From contig NZ_JACCBF010000001.1 in the NCBI RefSeq assembly GCF_013409625.1, positions 496,001 through 560,000 of the forward strand: a stretch of DNA of 64,000 nt. The letters are read 5' to 3'. Positions 33,394 through 41,942 of this stretch are shown piece by piece. The position numbers and the translations under genes were made by a program. Below the pieces are notes generated by a model that saw only the letters and a list, made by a program, of their open reading frames with translations, did no database searches and was not told the DNA's origin. Source of the stretch: Nocardioides kongjuensis. Its GTDB lineage: Bacteria > Actinomycetota > Actinomycetes > Propionibacteriales > Nocardioidaceae. The stretch's first letter is position 1. Every line of letters begins with the position of its first letter.

Positions 33394-33412
33394 TTAGGTG
33401 AGCCTAACCTAC
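33394..33412 (-). promoter_or_regulatory. DtxR/IdeR-type iron box
   Basis: The 19-bp site TTAGGTGAGCCTAACCTAC matches the consensus TTAGGTTAGGCTAACCTAA at 16 of 19 positions. It lies 31 bases upstream of the DUF2470 gene start (33363), where iron-loaded repressor would block RNA polymerase. It is 131 bases from hrcA in the other direction. Confidence 0.85.
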
Positions 33413-33480
33413 TGGAATCCTGGTGGACGAGGAAGGGCGTGTCCCGCGGGTCCGGGGATTCGACCGGGTCAGGGCTAGGA

Positions 33481-33507
33481 TTGGCACTCCCAGCGGTGGA
33501 GTGCCAG
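33481..33507 (+). promoter_or_regulatory. CIRCE operator for HrcA
   Basis: TTGGCACTC-N9-GAGTGCCAG is a 9-9-9 inverted repeat differing from the classical TTAGCACTC-N9-GAGTGCTAA only at the third and mirrored positions. It lies 35 bases before the hrcA start, overlapping or just after a TAGGAT -10-like hexamer (33476-33481). HrcA is therefore expected to repress its own hrcA-dnaJ operon until heat shock. Confidence 0.92.
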
Positions 33508-33542
33508 GTCCACCGGCGCTCGGCAACGTTCAGGAGGTGGGC

Positions 33543-34577
33543 ATGCAGGAGGAGCGCAGGCTCGCCGTGCTGCGAGCGATCGTCGAGGACTACGTCTCGA
33601 CCGAGGAGCCGGTCGGTTCCAAGGCGCTCGTCGAGCGTCACCACCTCAACGTCTCTCCGGCCACGATCCGCAACGACATGGCGGCGCTCGAGGAGGAGGG
33701 CTACCTGCACCAGCCGCACACCAGCGCCGGCCGGGTGCCGACCGACAAGGGCTACCGGCTCTTCGTCGACCGGCTCTCCACGGTCAAGCCGACCACCCAG
33801 GCCGAGCGCCGCGCGATCGCGGGCTTCCTGGAGGGTGCGGTCGACCTCGACGACGTCGTGCACCGCTCGGTCCGGCTGCTCGCCCAGCTGACCCGGCAGG
33901 TCGCCGTCGTGCAGTACCCCACGCTCTCGCGCTCCACCGTGCGCCACATCGAGGTCGTGGCACTCACGCCGGTGCGGCTGCTGCTGGTGCTGATCCTCAG
34001 CTCGGGCCGCGTCGAGCAGCGCCTGGTCGAGCTCGACGCCGACATCAGCGACGACGAGCTCGCAGCGCTGCGCTCGCGGATCAACCTCGCCGCCACCGGC
34101 GAGGTGATCGCCGACGCCGCCAGCGCGCTCCACGCGCTGGTCCCCGGCGCTGGTGACGAGGGCGGTGCGTCGCCCGCGTCGCCCGCCACGACCGCGGTCG
34201 TCGAGACCCTGGTCGAGGCGATGAGCGACCACCGCTCCGACGAGCGGGTCGTCGTCGGCGGCACGGCCAACCTGGCCCGCTTCGGCGACAGCTTCGAGAC
34301 CTCGGTCCGCCCGCTGCTCGAGGCGCTCGAGGAGCAGGTCGTGCTGCTCAAGCTGCTGGGCGAGGCGACCTCCGGCGGCGCGGTGACGGTCCGGATCGGC
34401 GCCGAGGGGCCGTACGAGAACCTCGCCTCCACCAGTGTGGTCGCCACCGGCTACGGCCCCGACGACGCGCTCGCCGCGCTCGGGATCGTCGGCCCCACCC
34501 GCATGGACTACCCCGGAACGATGGCGGCGGTGCGTGCCGTGGCGCGCTACGTCTCCCGCATCCTCGACGAGAGCTGA
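33543..34577 (+). CDS. hrcA: Heat-inducible transcription repressor HrcA
   Basis: This 344-residue repressor has an N-terminal winged helix ([13 protein letters not shown], then [18 protein letters not shown] near 39-56), the [14 protein letters not shown] hallmark (about 60-73), and a GAF-like dimer domain with G-P-T-R-M-D-Y near the C-terminus. The ATG at 33543 follows AGGAGGTGGGC, an excellent ribosome site. HrcA folds with GroEL help and binds CIRCE, which is present at 33481-33507. dnaJ follows after 11 bases. Confidence 0.96.
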   Translation: MQEERRLAVLRAIVEDYVSTEEPVGSKALVERHHLNVSPATIRNDMAALEEEGYLHQPHTSAGRVPTDKGYRLFVDRLSTVKPTTQAERRAIAGFLEGAVDLDDVVHRSVRLLAQLTRQVAVVQYPTLSRSTVRHIEVVALTPVRLLLVLILSSGRVEQRLVELDADISDDELAALRSRINLAATGEVIADAASALHALVPGAGDEGGASPASPATTAVVETLVEAMSDHRSDERVVVGGTANLARFGDSFETSVRPLLEALEEQVVLLKLLGEATSGGAVTVRIGAEGPYENLASTSVVATGYGPDDALAALGIVGPTRMDYPGTMAAVRAVARYVSRILDES

Positions 34578-34588
34578 GAAGAAGAGAA

Positions 34589-35749
34589 GTGAGCCAGGAC
34601 CCCTACGAGCTGCTGGGCGTCGGCCGCGACGCGGACGCCGACACGATCAAGAAGGCCTACCGCAAGCTCGCCCGCCAGCTCCACCCCGACGTCAACCCCG
34701 ACCCGGAGAGCCAGGAGCGGTTCAAGCAGGTCACCGCGGCCTACGAGGTGCTGTCCGACCCGCAGAAGCGGGCGGCGTACGACCGTGGCGGCGACCCGTT
34801 CGGCGGCGGCTTCGGCGGCCAGGGTGCGGGCTTCTCGTTCACCGACATCATGGACGCCTTCTTCGGCGGCCAGGGTGGTGGCCAGGGCGCTGGACGCGGT
34901 CCCCGCTCCCGCGTGCGCCGCGGCCAGGACGCCCTCATCCGGATCGAGGTCGAGCTCGCCGAGGCCGCCTTCGGCGTCTCCCGCGAGCTCAAGGTCGACA
35001 CCGCGGTTCGGTGCACCACCTGTGGCGGCGAGGGCGCCGCGCCCGGCAGCCACGCGGTCCCGTGCGACACCTGCCACGGGCAGGGCGAGGTCGCCCACGT
35101 GCAGCGCTCGTTCCTCGGCGAGATCCGCACGCTGCGCCCGTGCGCGGCCTGCCGCGGCTTCGGCACCGTGATCCCCGACCCGTGCCGCGAGTGCGCGGGC
35201 GACGGTCGGGTCCGCTCACGTCGTACCCTCACCGTCAAGATCCCCGCCGGCGTCGACAACGGCACCCGCGTCCAGCTCAGCGAGCAGGGCGAGGTCGGGC
35301 CGGGCGGTGGCCCCGCGGGCGACCTGTACGTCGAGATCCACGTCGCTCCCCACGAGGTCTTCGAGCGCCACGGCAACGACCTGCACTGCACGGTGTCGGT
35401 GCCGATGACGGCGGCCGCCCTCGGCACGACGATCGAGCTGCCCACCCTCGAGGCCGACCTCCCCGAGAGCGAGGACGTCGAGCGGTCCTTCGACCTGCAG
35501 GTGCCCACCGGCACCCAGTCCGGTCACCAGGTGCTGCTCCGCGGCCGCGGCGTGCCCGGCCTGCGCGGCGGGCGCGGCGACCTCGCCGTGACGATCGCGG
35601 TCGAGACCCCGACCCGGCTCGACCCGCGCCAGGAGGAGCTGCTGCGCGAGCTGGCGGCCATCCGCGGCGAGGAGCAGCCGACCGGTGACGTCCGGCCGGC
35701 GCACAAGTCGATGTTCGGCCGGCTCCGCGACGCGTTCACCGCGCACTGA
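34589..35749 (+). CDS. dnaJ: Chaperone protein DnaJ
   Basis: This 386-residue type I Hsp40 has the J domain with H-P-D at about 32-34, a glycine/phenylalanine-rich linker (about 70-105) and four zinc-binding C-x-x-C-x-G-x-G repeats ([32 protein letters not shown]), followed by two beta substrate-binding domains. It starts at GTG 34589 after a GAAGAGAA site. Being next to hrcA and not to dnaK-grpE, it corresponds to the second DnaJ (DnaJ2) of actinobacteria. It stimulates DnaK ATPase and delivers unfolded proteins. Confidence 0.96.
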   Translation: MSQDPYELLGVGRDADADTIKKAYRKLARQLHPDVNPDPESQERFKQVTAAYEVLSDPQKRAAYDRGGDPFGGGFGGQGAGFSFTDIMDAFFGGQGGGQGAGRGPRSRVRRGQDALIRIEVELAEAAFGVSRELKVDTAVRCTTCGGEGAAPGSHAVPCDTCHGQGEVAHVQRSFLGEIRTLRPCAACRGFGTVIPDPCRECAGDGRVRSRRTLTVKIPAGVDNGTRVQLSEQGEVGPGGGPAGDLYVEIHVAPHEVFERHGNDLHCTVSVPMTAAALGTTIELPTLEADLPESEDVERSFDLQVPTGTQSGHQVLLRGRGVPGLRGGRGDLAVTIAVETPTRLDPRQEELLRELAAIRGEEQPTGDVRPAHKSMFGRLRDAFTAH

Positions 35750-35764
35750 TCCCCCGAGCCCCCG

Positions 35765-36517
35765 ATGACGCTGCCGCAGCACCTCGTGCCGTCCCTGGAC
35801 GGCGTCCGCGTCGGTGACGCGGTCACCGTCGAGGGCGACGAGGCGCACCACGCGGTCGTCGTACGACGCCTGCGGGTGGGGGAGCAGCTGCTGCTCACCG
35901 ACGGGCTCGGACGGGTCGCGACCGGTGAGGTGAGCGAGACCGCCAAGCGCGCGTTCACGGTCGTGGTGGCCGACGTGGTGGACCACCCCGAGCCGCGGCC
36001 GTCGGTCACCGTCGTCCAGGCGTTGCCGAAGGGCGAGCGCGGCGAGCTCGCCGTCGAGGTGCTCACCGAGATCGGTGTCGCCCGGATCGTCCCGTGGGCC
36101 GCGGCCCGCAGCGTCGCGGTCTGGAAGGGCGAACGCGCGACCAAGTCGCACGCCAAGTGGCAGGCCACCGCCCGCGAGGCGGCCAAGCAGGCCCGCCGCG
36201 CCTGGCACCCGGCCGTGCTGCCGCTGGCCGCGACCGACGAGGTCGTCGGCCTGATCGGCTCGGCCGACGTCGCGATCGTGCTGCACGAGGACGCCACCGA
36301 GCCGATCGGTGCCCTCGCCCTGCCCGCCGACGGCGACCTGGTCGTCGTGGTGGGTCCCGAGGGCGGGCTCACCGAGGAGGAGGTCGGCCGGTTCGTCCAG
36401 GAAGGTGCGGTCGCCGTCCGGCTCGGCACCGAGGTGCTGCGCACCTCCACCGCCGGTGTCGCCGCCGTCGCCGCGCTGCTGTCGCGGACCCCCCGCTGGG
36501 GTGGTCTGACCAGCTAG
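35765..36517 (+). CDS. rsmE: 16S rRNA (uracil(1498)-N(3))-methyltransferase
   Basis: This 250-residue SPOUT-fold methyltransferase methylates N3 of U1498 in the decoding region of 16S rRNA. An N-terminal PUA-like RNA-binding domain (V-T-V-E-G-D-E-A-H-H-A-V-V-V-R-R-L-R) is followed by the SPOUT core: Q-A-L-P-K-G-E-R, the E-I-G-V segment, V-V-V-G-P-E-G-G-L-T-E-E-E-V and L-R-T-S-T-A. Adjacent placement after dnaJ is standard in bacteria. The stop is followed directly by a family B palindromic repeat. Confidence 0.95.
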   Translation: MTLPQHLVPSLDGVRVGDAVTVEGDEAHHAVVVRRLRVGEQLLLTDGLGRVATGEVSETAKRAFTVVVADVVDHPEPRPSVTVVQALPKGERGELAVEVLTEIGVARIVPWAAARSVAVWKGERATKSHAKWQATAREAAKQARRAWHPAVLPLAATDEVVGLIGSADVAIVLHEDATEPIGALALPADGDLVVVVGPEGGLTEEEVGRFVQEGAVAVRLGTEVLRTSTAGVAAVAALLSRTPRWGGLTS

Positions 36518-36529
36518 GGATTGGGCACA

Positions 36530-36576
36530 GACCGCAGCAGATCGGCCCGAATTGTTGCGGTTTGGGACCAAACCGC
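36530..36576. repeat. Family B palindromic repeat, copy 2
   Basis: GCGGTTTGGG-ACCAAACCGC at 36557-36576 is a perfect palindrome. With the preceding GCCCGAATTGTT it forms a 32-bp block (36545-36576) identical to 27206-27237. The left palindrome is present only as a decayed version (TTGGGCACAGACCGCA, 36530-36545). As at the first locus it separates convergent genes, here rsmE and the winged-helix gene. Confidence 0.8.
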
Positions 36577-36582
36577 GACGAC

Positions 36583-37635
36583 TCAGCGGGCCAGCAGCGC
36601 CTCGACCCGCGCGACCTCCTCGTCTAGACCGGCCTTCTCGCCCCGGGTCAGGTCTCGGACCAGCTCGACGACCTCGACCCGGCCGTCCTCGATCCGCCAC
36701 AGCCCGGCGAACCAGCCGTCGACGTGGATGGACATCGCCTGGGCACCGTTGACGCCCATCCACAGCTTGCGGTGATCGGGCTCCATCACCCGGTCCCGCG
36801 AGGCGTGGGAGAGCCAGAGGTTGTCGTAGGTGCCGAACAGGCGGACCGGAGCGGGAGTGTCCTCGTCCGCGACCGGGGCCCCGGCGACGTCGTACAGCAC
36901 CTTGCCGTCCTCGTCCTCGTGCACCTCGAGGTCGTCCATCGCCTTGACGACCGGGCCGAGCCGGGTGATCCCCGACCAGGCCGTGACGTCGGCGGCGGTG
37001 CCGGGACCGTAGGCACGCAGGAAGCGGCGCACGATCGCCGGCACGTCGGGCTCGGCCAGCGGGAGGCCGGTCCAGCGATCCGCGTGGTCGTAGGCGACCG
37101 CGGTCGACGCGGCCGGCTTCCAGCACCCGCGCGGCGGGAGCTGGACCAGCACCTCGGCGACGCGGGCGACCTGGCCGAGCTGGGTGGCGGTGTACGCCGG
37201 GAAGCGCTCGGCCAGTGCGGCTCCGAGCTGGCGCTGGGGGAGCGGGCCGTCGGCGAGGACCTCCTGCACCGCGGCGGAGAACGCCGCCCGGTCGACCTCG
37301 CGCGCCGAACCGATCGTCTGGCTGGCCTTCAGCTCGCGCTCGCGCACCGGTGCCGCCCAGACCGGCAGCGTCACCGCGTCGGCCGGCAGGTGCAGGTGGA
37401 CGGTGTCGCGCAGGCTGAGCACCCGGACCAGCGAGCGGTCCTCGATCGCCCTGCTGACCTGCCACGGGTCGACCTCGGTGAGCCGTGCCGCCAGGGAGAG
37501 GTACGGCGGCAGCGGCTCCTGGGCCTGCAGGCCGACCAGGTGCTCGACCATCGCGGCCGGCTCCATCGCGACCCGCTCGAGGAGGTGCTGGCGCAGCAGC
37601 AGGGTCCGGTTCAGCCGGCGGCGGGTGAACCTCAC
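36583..37635 (-). CDS. Winged helix DNA-binding domain protein (AlkZ/YcaQ-related)
   Basis: This 350-residue protein belongs to the HTH_42 superfamily. Its layout is a basic N-terminal R-R-R-L-N-R, the helix V-E-H-L-V-G-L-Q-A-Q-E-P (about 30-41), S-L-V-R-V-L-S-L-R-D-T-V-H near 67-79, and repeated winged-helix segments. AlkZ-family relatives unhook DNA interstrand crosslinks or excise alkylated bases, but the Q-x-Q catalytic motif of true AlkZ appears here as L-Q-A-Q, so enzymatic activity is plausible yet unproven. It starts at GTG 37633-37635, overlapping the upstream lipoprotein stop (GTGA), so the pair is co-translated. Confidence 0.8.
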   Translation of the reverse strand: MRFTRRRLNRTLLLRQHLLERVAMEPAAMVEHLVGLQAQEPLPPYLSLAARLTEVDPWQVSRAIEDRSLVRVLSLRDTVHLHLPADAVTLPVWAAPVRERELKASQTIGSAREVDRAAFSAAVQEVLADGPLPQRQLGAALAERFPAYTATQLGQVARVAEVLVQLPPRGCWKPAASTAVAYDHADRWTGLPLAEPDVPAIVRRFLRAYGPGTAADVTAWSGITRLGPVVKAMDDLEVHEDEDGKVLYDVAGAPVADEDTPAPVRLFGTYDNLWLSHASRDRVMEPDHRKLWMGVNGAQAMSIHVDGWFAGLWRIEDGRVEVVELVRDLTRGEKAGLDEEVARVEALLAR

Positions 37636-38525
37636 TTGATCGTGATCCGCTTGGTGTCCTCGGTCGGGCCGCCGCCCTCACCGCCCGACGGGTCGTCGGT
37701 GCGGGCGACGAAGGTGTAGCTCCCCGGCGGCAGCTCGCTGGCGTCGACCTCGGCGGTCCACGGGTAGAGCTTGTCGGTCCAGCCGTCGGCCATCGCCGAG
37801 CTCTCGAGCACGACCTTGCCGGAGGAGTCCTGGAGCTCCCATGGGACGGTCGCCTCGAACGAGCTCGCGCGACCGGAGGCGGTGAAGGTGCCGCTGACGA
37901 CGCTGCCCTCCGCGGGCTCGGTGATGTTGACCAGGGCCAGCACGTCGAGCTCGGGAGCGGCGGTGAGGCCGTCGCCGACGGGGACGCCGAGCAGGGTCGT
38001 GGCCGGCTGTCCGTCGTAGGTCACGCGGACCGGGAGGCGCTCGCCGATCACGCCCTGCAGGGAGTAGACGAGCTGCTGGACGGCGAGCTTCGCCTGCGCG
38101 GGCTGCAGCGAGCCGGGCGTGAGCCACGCGTCGCCGGACAGCCCGACCTCGATCGCGTCGGCGGTCCTGGTGACCGACGCGAACCGGCCCTTCGGCCACA
38201 GCGTGCGGTAGTCGGGGTCGACCGGGTCGCCGCTGGTGATCGCGGCGGCGGTCGCGACGAGGCGGTCGGCGCCGGCCACCTGGATGAACTCGCGGTAGAG
38301 CCGGTCGCCCTGCGGCGTCGTGCCGACGTAGTACGCCGGCACTGCCGATGCCTCGTCGCTCGGCATGCCGGTCGCCGACGCCGTGGCCGAGCCGCTGTCG
38401 GTGGCGACGTCGGAGGTGGCGGCGCTGGGCGTCGGCTTGTCGGTGGGCTCGTCGTCTCCGCAGCCGGCCAGCACGCCCAGGGCGAGGACGGCGCCGGTGG
38501 CGGCGAGGGTGCGGGGGAAGGTCAT
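37632..38525 (-). CDS. GerMN / Gmad2 domain lipoprotein
   Basis: This 297-residue lipoprotein has a signal peptide ending L-A-G-C (cysteine near 22), a serine/threonine/alanine-rich linker, a GerMN-like domain (about 65-200; Y-Y-V-G-T-T-P-Q-G-D-R-L-Y-R-E and Q-Q-L-V-Y-S-L-Q) and a C-terminal immunoglobulin-like Gmad2 domain (about 210-295; V-N-I-T-E-P-A-E-G-S-V-V and L-P-P-G-S-Y-T-F). Proteins of this make-up sit on the outer face of the membrane and are associated with spore or cell-envelope functions. It is co-translated with the winged-helix gene downstream; the functional link is unclear. Confidence 0.82.
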   Translation of the reverse strand: MTFPRTLAATGAVLALGVLAGCGDDEPTDKPTPSAATSDVATDSGSATASATGMPSDEASAVPAYYVGTTPQGDRLYREFIQVAGADRLVATAAAITSGDPVDPDYRTLWPKGRFASVTRTADAIEVGLSGDAWLTPGSLQPAQAKLAVQQLVYSLQGVIGERLPVRVTYDGQPATTLLGVPVGDGLTAAPELDVLALVNITEPAEGSVVSGTFTASGRASSFEATVPWELQDSSGKVVLESSAMADGWTDKLYPWTAEVDASELPPGSYTFVARTDDPSGGEGGGPTEDTKRITIK

Positions 38526-38687
38526 GCCTCGATCCTCCCCGATGCCGCGGACGCTCGGCGGAGGACGCCGACCCGCGTGTCGGCGCACCGCGGCGCGCAC
38601 CACCGGCAGACCGCGTCCGGGCCCGGTCGGCCGGCGTGCCGTGGGAGCGGTGAGCCGGGCTCCGGCCAGGGTCCTAGGGTGGTGCCC

Positions 38688-39032
38688 GTGACGGATCCCG
38701 ACTGCCTGTTCTGCAAGATCGTCGCCGGTGACATCCCGGCCGAGATCGTCCACACCGGCGAGCGCACGGTCGCCTTCCGCGACATCAACCCGCAGGCGCC
38801 GCTGCACGTCCTCGTCGTGCCGCGCGACCACGAGCCGAACGCCGCCGCCTCGGCCACCGCCGACGCCTCGATGTTCGCCGAGATCGCCACCACCGCGCGC
38901 ACCGTCGCCACCGGTGAGGGGTACGACGACTACCGGCTCGTCTTCAACACCGGCGCCGGTGTCGGGCAGACGGTCTTCCACACGCACTGCCACGTCCTCG
39001 CCGGTCGCCCGATGGGCTGGCCCCCGGGCTGA
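38688..39032 (+). CDS. HIT family (histidine triad) nucleotide hydrolase
   Basis: This 114-residue protein starts at GTG 38688 (an in-frame GTG at 38682 is an alternative). It has the zinc-binding C-L-F-C-K-I start (about 6-11) and the catalytic triad H-T-H-C-H-V-L near 99-105. It is an HinT-like phosphoramidase acting on AMP-amino and related conjugates. The gene sits between rsmE and phoH, a conserved position in actinobacteria. The 162-base region upstream is divergent with the lipoprotein gene and shows no striking structure. Confidence 0.93.
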   Translation: MTDPDCLFCKIVAGDIPAEIVHTGERTVAFRDINPQAPLHVLVVPRDHEPNAAASATADASMFAEIATTARTVATGEGYDDYRLVFNTGAGVGQTVFHTHCHVLAGRPMGWPPG

Positions 39033-39120
39033 GCAAACGAGTGGGCGCCGCGACGCCCCGCCACGTACCATGGTGGGGCCGCATCGTCGTACCTGAAAGG
39101 CCGCCCGTCCTCGGGCATCC

Positions 39121-40179
39121 ATGACCGACTCACTCCCTCACGCCACCACCGCCGCCGTCACGCCCACGGCACCCACCCGTCACACGGTGGTCGTGCCCAA
39201 CAGCATCGACATGGTCACCCTGTTCGGCCCCGGTGACGAGCACCTCGGCATCATCGAGAAGCGGTTCGGCATCACCGTCCACGTCCGCGGCAACCGGATC
39301 ACGCTGGCCGGTGACCCCCAGGAGATCGAGCTGGCCGAGAAGCTCATCGACGAGCTGGTGGCCATCCTGCGCACCGGCCAGGGCATCACCGCCGAGGTCG
39401 TCGAGCGCGTCGAGGCGATGCTGCGGGTGCAGACCGCGACCTCCGAGCGGCCGGCCGACATCCTCTCGCTCAACATCCTCAGCAACCGTGGTCGCTCGAT
39501 CCGGCCCAAGACGCTCAACCAGAAGCGCTACGTCGAGACCATCGACAAGCACACGATCACCTTCGGCATCGGCCCGGCCGGCACCGGCAAGACCTACCTC
39601 GCCATGGCCAAGGCCGTGCAGGCGCTGCAGGCCAAGCAGGTCAACCGGATCATCCTCACCCGTCCGGCGGTCGAGGCCGGCGAGCGTCTGGGCTACCTGC
39701 CCGGCACGCTCAGCGAGAAGATCGACCCCTACCTGCGCCCGCTGTACGACGCGCTGCACGACATGCTCGACCCCGAGTCGATCCCCAAGCTGCTCGCGGC
39801 CGGCACCATCGAGGTCGCTCCGCTGGCCTACATGCGCGGCCGCTCGCTCAACGACTCCTTCATCATCCTCGACGAGGCGCAGAACACCACGCCCGAGCAG
39901 ATGAAGATGTTCCTCACCCGCCTCGGGTTCGGCTCGAAGATCGTGGTGACCGGTGACGTCACCCAGGTCGACCTGCCCTCGGGCACCACCTCGGGCCTGC
40001 GGATCGTGGAGAAGATCCTCGACGGCGTCGAGGACCTCGCGTTCGTGCGGCTGACCAGCCACGACGTCGTCCGCCACCAGCTGGTGGCGCGGATCGTGGC
40101 GGCGTACGACGAGTTCGACGCCGTGAAGGAATCGCAGAAGGTGGCCAGGAAGGCCGTCAAGAAGGGCGACCAGGAGTGA
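39121..40179 (+). CDS. phoH: PhoH family ATPase
   Basis: This 352-residue P-loop protein has an N-terminal KH-like region ([13 protein letters not shown] near 53-65), Walker A G-P-A-G-T-G-K-T (about 150-157) and Walker [10 protein letters not shown] (about 247-255), followed by the [10 protein letters not shown] sensor region. PhoH (PhoH-L type) has RNA-related ATPase or helicase-like activity and is almost always next to ybeY, as here, where its stop overlaps the ybeY start (GTGA). Confidence 0.95.
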   Translation: MTDSLPHATTAAVTPTAPTRHTVVVPNSIDMVTLFGPGDEHLGIIEKRFGITVHVRGNRITLAGDPQEIELAEKLIDELVAILRTGQGITAEVVERVEAMLRVQTATSERPADILSLNILSNRGRSIRPKTLNQKRYVETIDKHTITFGIGPAGTGKTYLAMAKAVQALQAKQVNRIILTRPAVEAGERLGYLPGTLSEKIDPYLRPLYDALHDMLDPESIPKLLAAGTIEVAPLAYMRGRSLNDSFIILDEAQNTTPEQMKMFLTRLGFGSKIVVTGDVTQVDLPSGTTSGLRIVEKILDGVEDLAFVRLTSHDVVRHQLVARIVAAYDEFDAVKESQKVARKAVKKGDQE

Positions 40180-40634
40180 CCATCGAGATCCTCGACGAGT
40201 CCGGCAGCGGGCTCGACGTGAAGCACTTCTCCCAGCTGGCCCGGTTCGTGATGGACCAGATGCGTGTCCACCCCCTCGCCGAGCTGTGCATCAAGGCGGT
40301 CGACGAGGACACCATCGCCGAGCTCAACGAGAAGTGGATGGAGAAGGAGGGGCCGACGGACGTGCTCGCCTTCCCCATGGACGAGCTGCGCCCCGGACTG
40401 GTCAACGAGGAGCCCGAGGAGGGCGTGCTCGGCGACCTGGTGCTGTGCCCGGCGGTGGCCGAGCGCCAGGGCGAGGCGGCCGGTCACGGCACCCTCGCCG
40501 AGCTCGAGCTGCTCACGACCCACGGCATCTTGCACCTGCTCGGCTACGACCACGCCGAGCCCGAGGAGCACAAGGTGATGTTCGGGCTCCAGGACCAGCT
40601 CCTGGCCCAGTGGCGGGCCCAGCCAGCCACATGA
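40176..40634 (+). CDS. ybeY: Endoribonuclease/rRNA maturation factor YbeY
   Basis: This 152-residue zinc metalloprotein acts in 16S rRNA 3'-end maturation and ribosome quality control. The signature H-G-I-L-H-L-L-G-Y-D-H (about 114-124) gives the three zinc histidines. It starts at GTG 40176 overlapping phoH and ends overlapping the CNNM/CBS gene (ATGA), so phoH-ybeY-CNNM form one coupled operon. Confidence 0.96.
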   Translation: MTIEILDESGSGLDVKHFSQLARFVMDQMRVHPLAELCIKAVDEDTIAELNEKWMEKEGPTDVLAFPMDELRPGLVNEEPEEGVLGDLVLCPAVAERQGEAAGHGTLAELELLTTHGILHLLGYDHAEPEEHKVMFGLQDQLLAQWRAQPAT

Positions 40635-41938
40635 TCGCCGACAGTCTCTGGCCGCTGGGAGCAGCGGCCGTCCTGGTGGTGCTGGCGGGCCTGTTCGCGG
40701 CAGCGGACGCAGCCCTCGCCGGGTTCTCGCGCGCCCGTGCGCAGGAGATGCTGGCGGAGGGGCGTGCCGGCGCGCAGCGTCTCGTCGCCGTCCTCGAGGA
40801 CGCCCCGCGCCACCTCAACACCGCGTTGCTCCTGCAGCTCCTCTGCGAGATCGCGGCCATCGTCGTCGTCACGCTGTACGTCGACGACCGGCTCGACTCC
40901 TCCTGGTGGGCCCGCGCAGGCGTCGCCCTCGGGATCATGCTGGTGGTGTCCTTCGTCGTGATCGGCGTCGCGCCGCGCACGGTCGGCAAGCAGCACGCCG
41001 AGACGGTCGCGCTCTGGTGTGCCTGGCCGCTGTCCGCGCTCACCACCGTGCTCGGCCCGATCCCGCGGCTGCTCATCCTGGTCGGCAACGCGATCACCCC
41101 CGGCCGCGGCTTCCGGGAGGGCCCGTTCCAGACCGAGACCGAGCTGCGTGAGCTGGTCGACATCGCGGAGGCCACCGAGCTGATCGAGGCCGACGAGCGC
41201 AAGATGATCCACTCGGTCTTCGAGCTCGGCGACACCACCGTTCGCGAGGTGATGGTGCCGCGCGGTGACGTCGTCTACATCGAGTGCCACAAGAACCTGC
41301 GCCAGACCATGTCGCTGTTCCTGCGCTCCGGCTTCTCGCGCGTCCCCGTCGTCGGAGAGAACCTCGACGACGTGCGCGGCATGGCGTACCTCAAGGACGT
41401 CGTCCGCCGCGACTTCGAGGCGCCCGACGTCGAGCTCACCCAGAAGGTCGAGGAGGTCATGCGACCGGCCATCTGGGTGCCCGAGTCCAAGCCGGTCGAC
41501 GACCTGCTCCGCGAGATGCAGCTGCGGCGGCTGCACGTCGCGATCGTCGTCGACGAGTACGGCGGCACCGCCGGCCTGATCACCATCGAGGACCTGCTCG
41601 AGGAGATCGTCGGTGAGATCACCGACGAGTACGACGAGGCCGAGGTCGAGGTCGAGATCCTCGGTGACGGTCTCGACGACCCCGAGGCCCGGGTGCGTGT
41701 CTCCTCGCGCTACCCGGTCGACGACCTCGACGAGCTCTTCGGCTTCACGATCGAGGAGGAGGACGTCGACTCCGTCGGCGGCCTGCTCGCCAAGCACCTC
41801 GGCCGCGTCCCGATCCCCGGGTCCGTGGTCGAGGCGCACGGGCTGCGCTTCGAGGCCGAGCACGCCGCCGGGCGCCGCAACAAGATCGGGACCGTGCTCA
41901 TCTCGCGCGTTCCCCAGGACGAGCCGGCCGGCGACTGA
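40631..41938 (+). CDS. CNNM/CorC-type membrane protein with CBS pair and CorC_HlyC domain
   Basis: This 435-residue protein has an N-terminal CNNM transmembrane domain (about 5-165, four helices), a CBS pair (about 205-325; T-V-R-E-V-M-V-P-R and V-E-E-V-M-R-P-A), the conserved I-V-V-D-E-Y-G-G-T-A-G-L-I-T-I-E-D segment, and the C-terminal CorC_HlyC domain (about 345-430). Formerly called hemolysins, these proteins mediate or regulate magnesium transport. It is the third gene of the coupled phoH-ybeY operon. In other actinobacteria a CDA-like gene and era follow directly; here they lie 5.7 and 21.6 kb away. Confidence 0.92.
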   Translation: MIADSLWPLGAAAVLVVLAGLFAAADAALAGFSRARAQEMLAEGRAGAQRLVAVLEDAPRHLNTALLLQLLCEIAAIVVVTLYVDDRLDSSWWARAGVALGIMLVVSFVVIGVAPRTVGKQHAETVALWCAWPLSALTTVLGPIPRLLILVGNAITPGRGFREGPFQTETELRELVDIAEATELIEADERKMIHSVFELGDTTVREVMVPRGDVVYIECHKNLRQTMSLFLRSGFSRVPVVGENLDDVRGMAYLKDVVRRDFEAPDVELTQKVEEVMRPAIWVPESKPVDDLLREMQLRRLHVAIVVDEYGGTAGLITIEDLLEEIVGEITDEYDEAEVEVEILGDGLDDPEARVRVSSRYPVDDLDELFGFTIEEEDVDSVGGLLAKHLGRVPIPGSVVEAHGLRFEAEHAAGRRNKIGTVLISRVPQDEPAGD

Positions 41939-41942
41939 CAGG

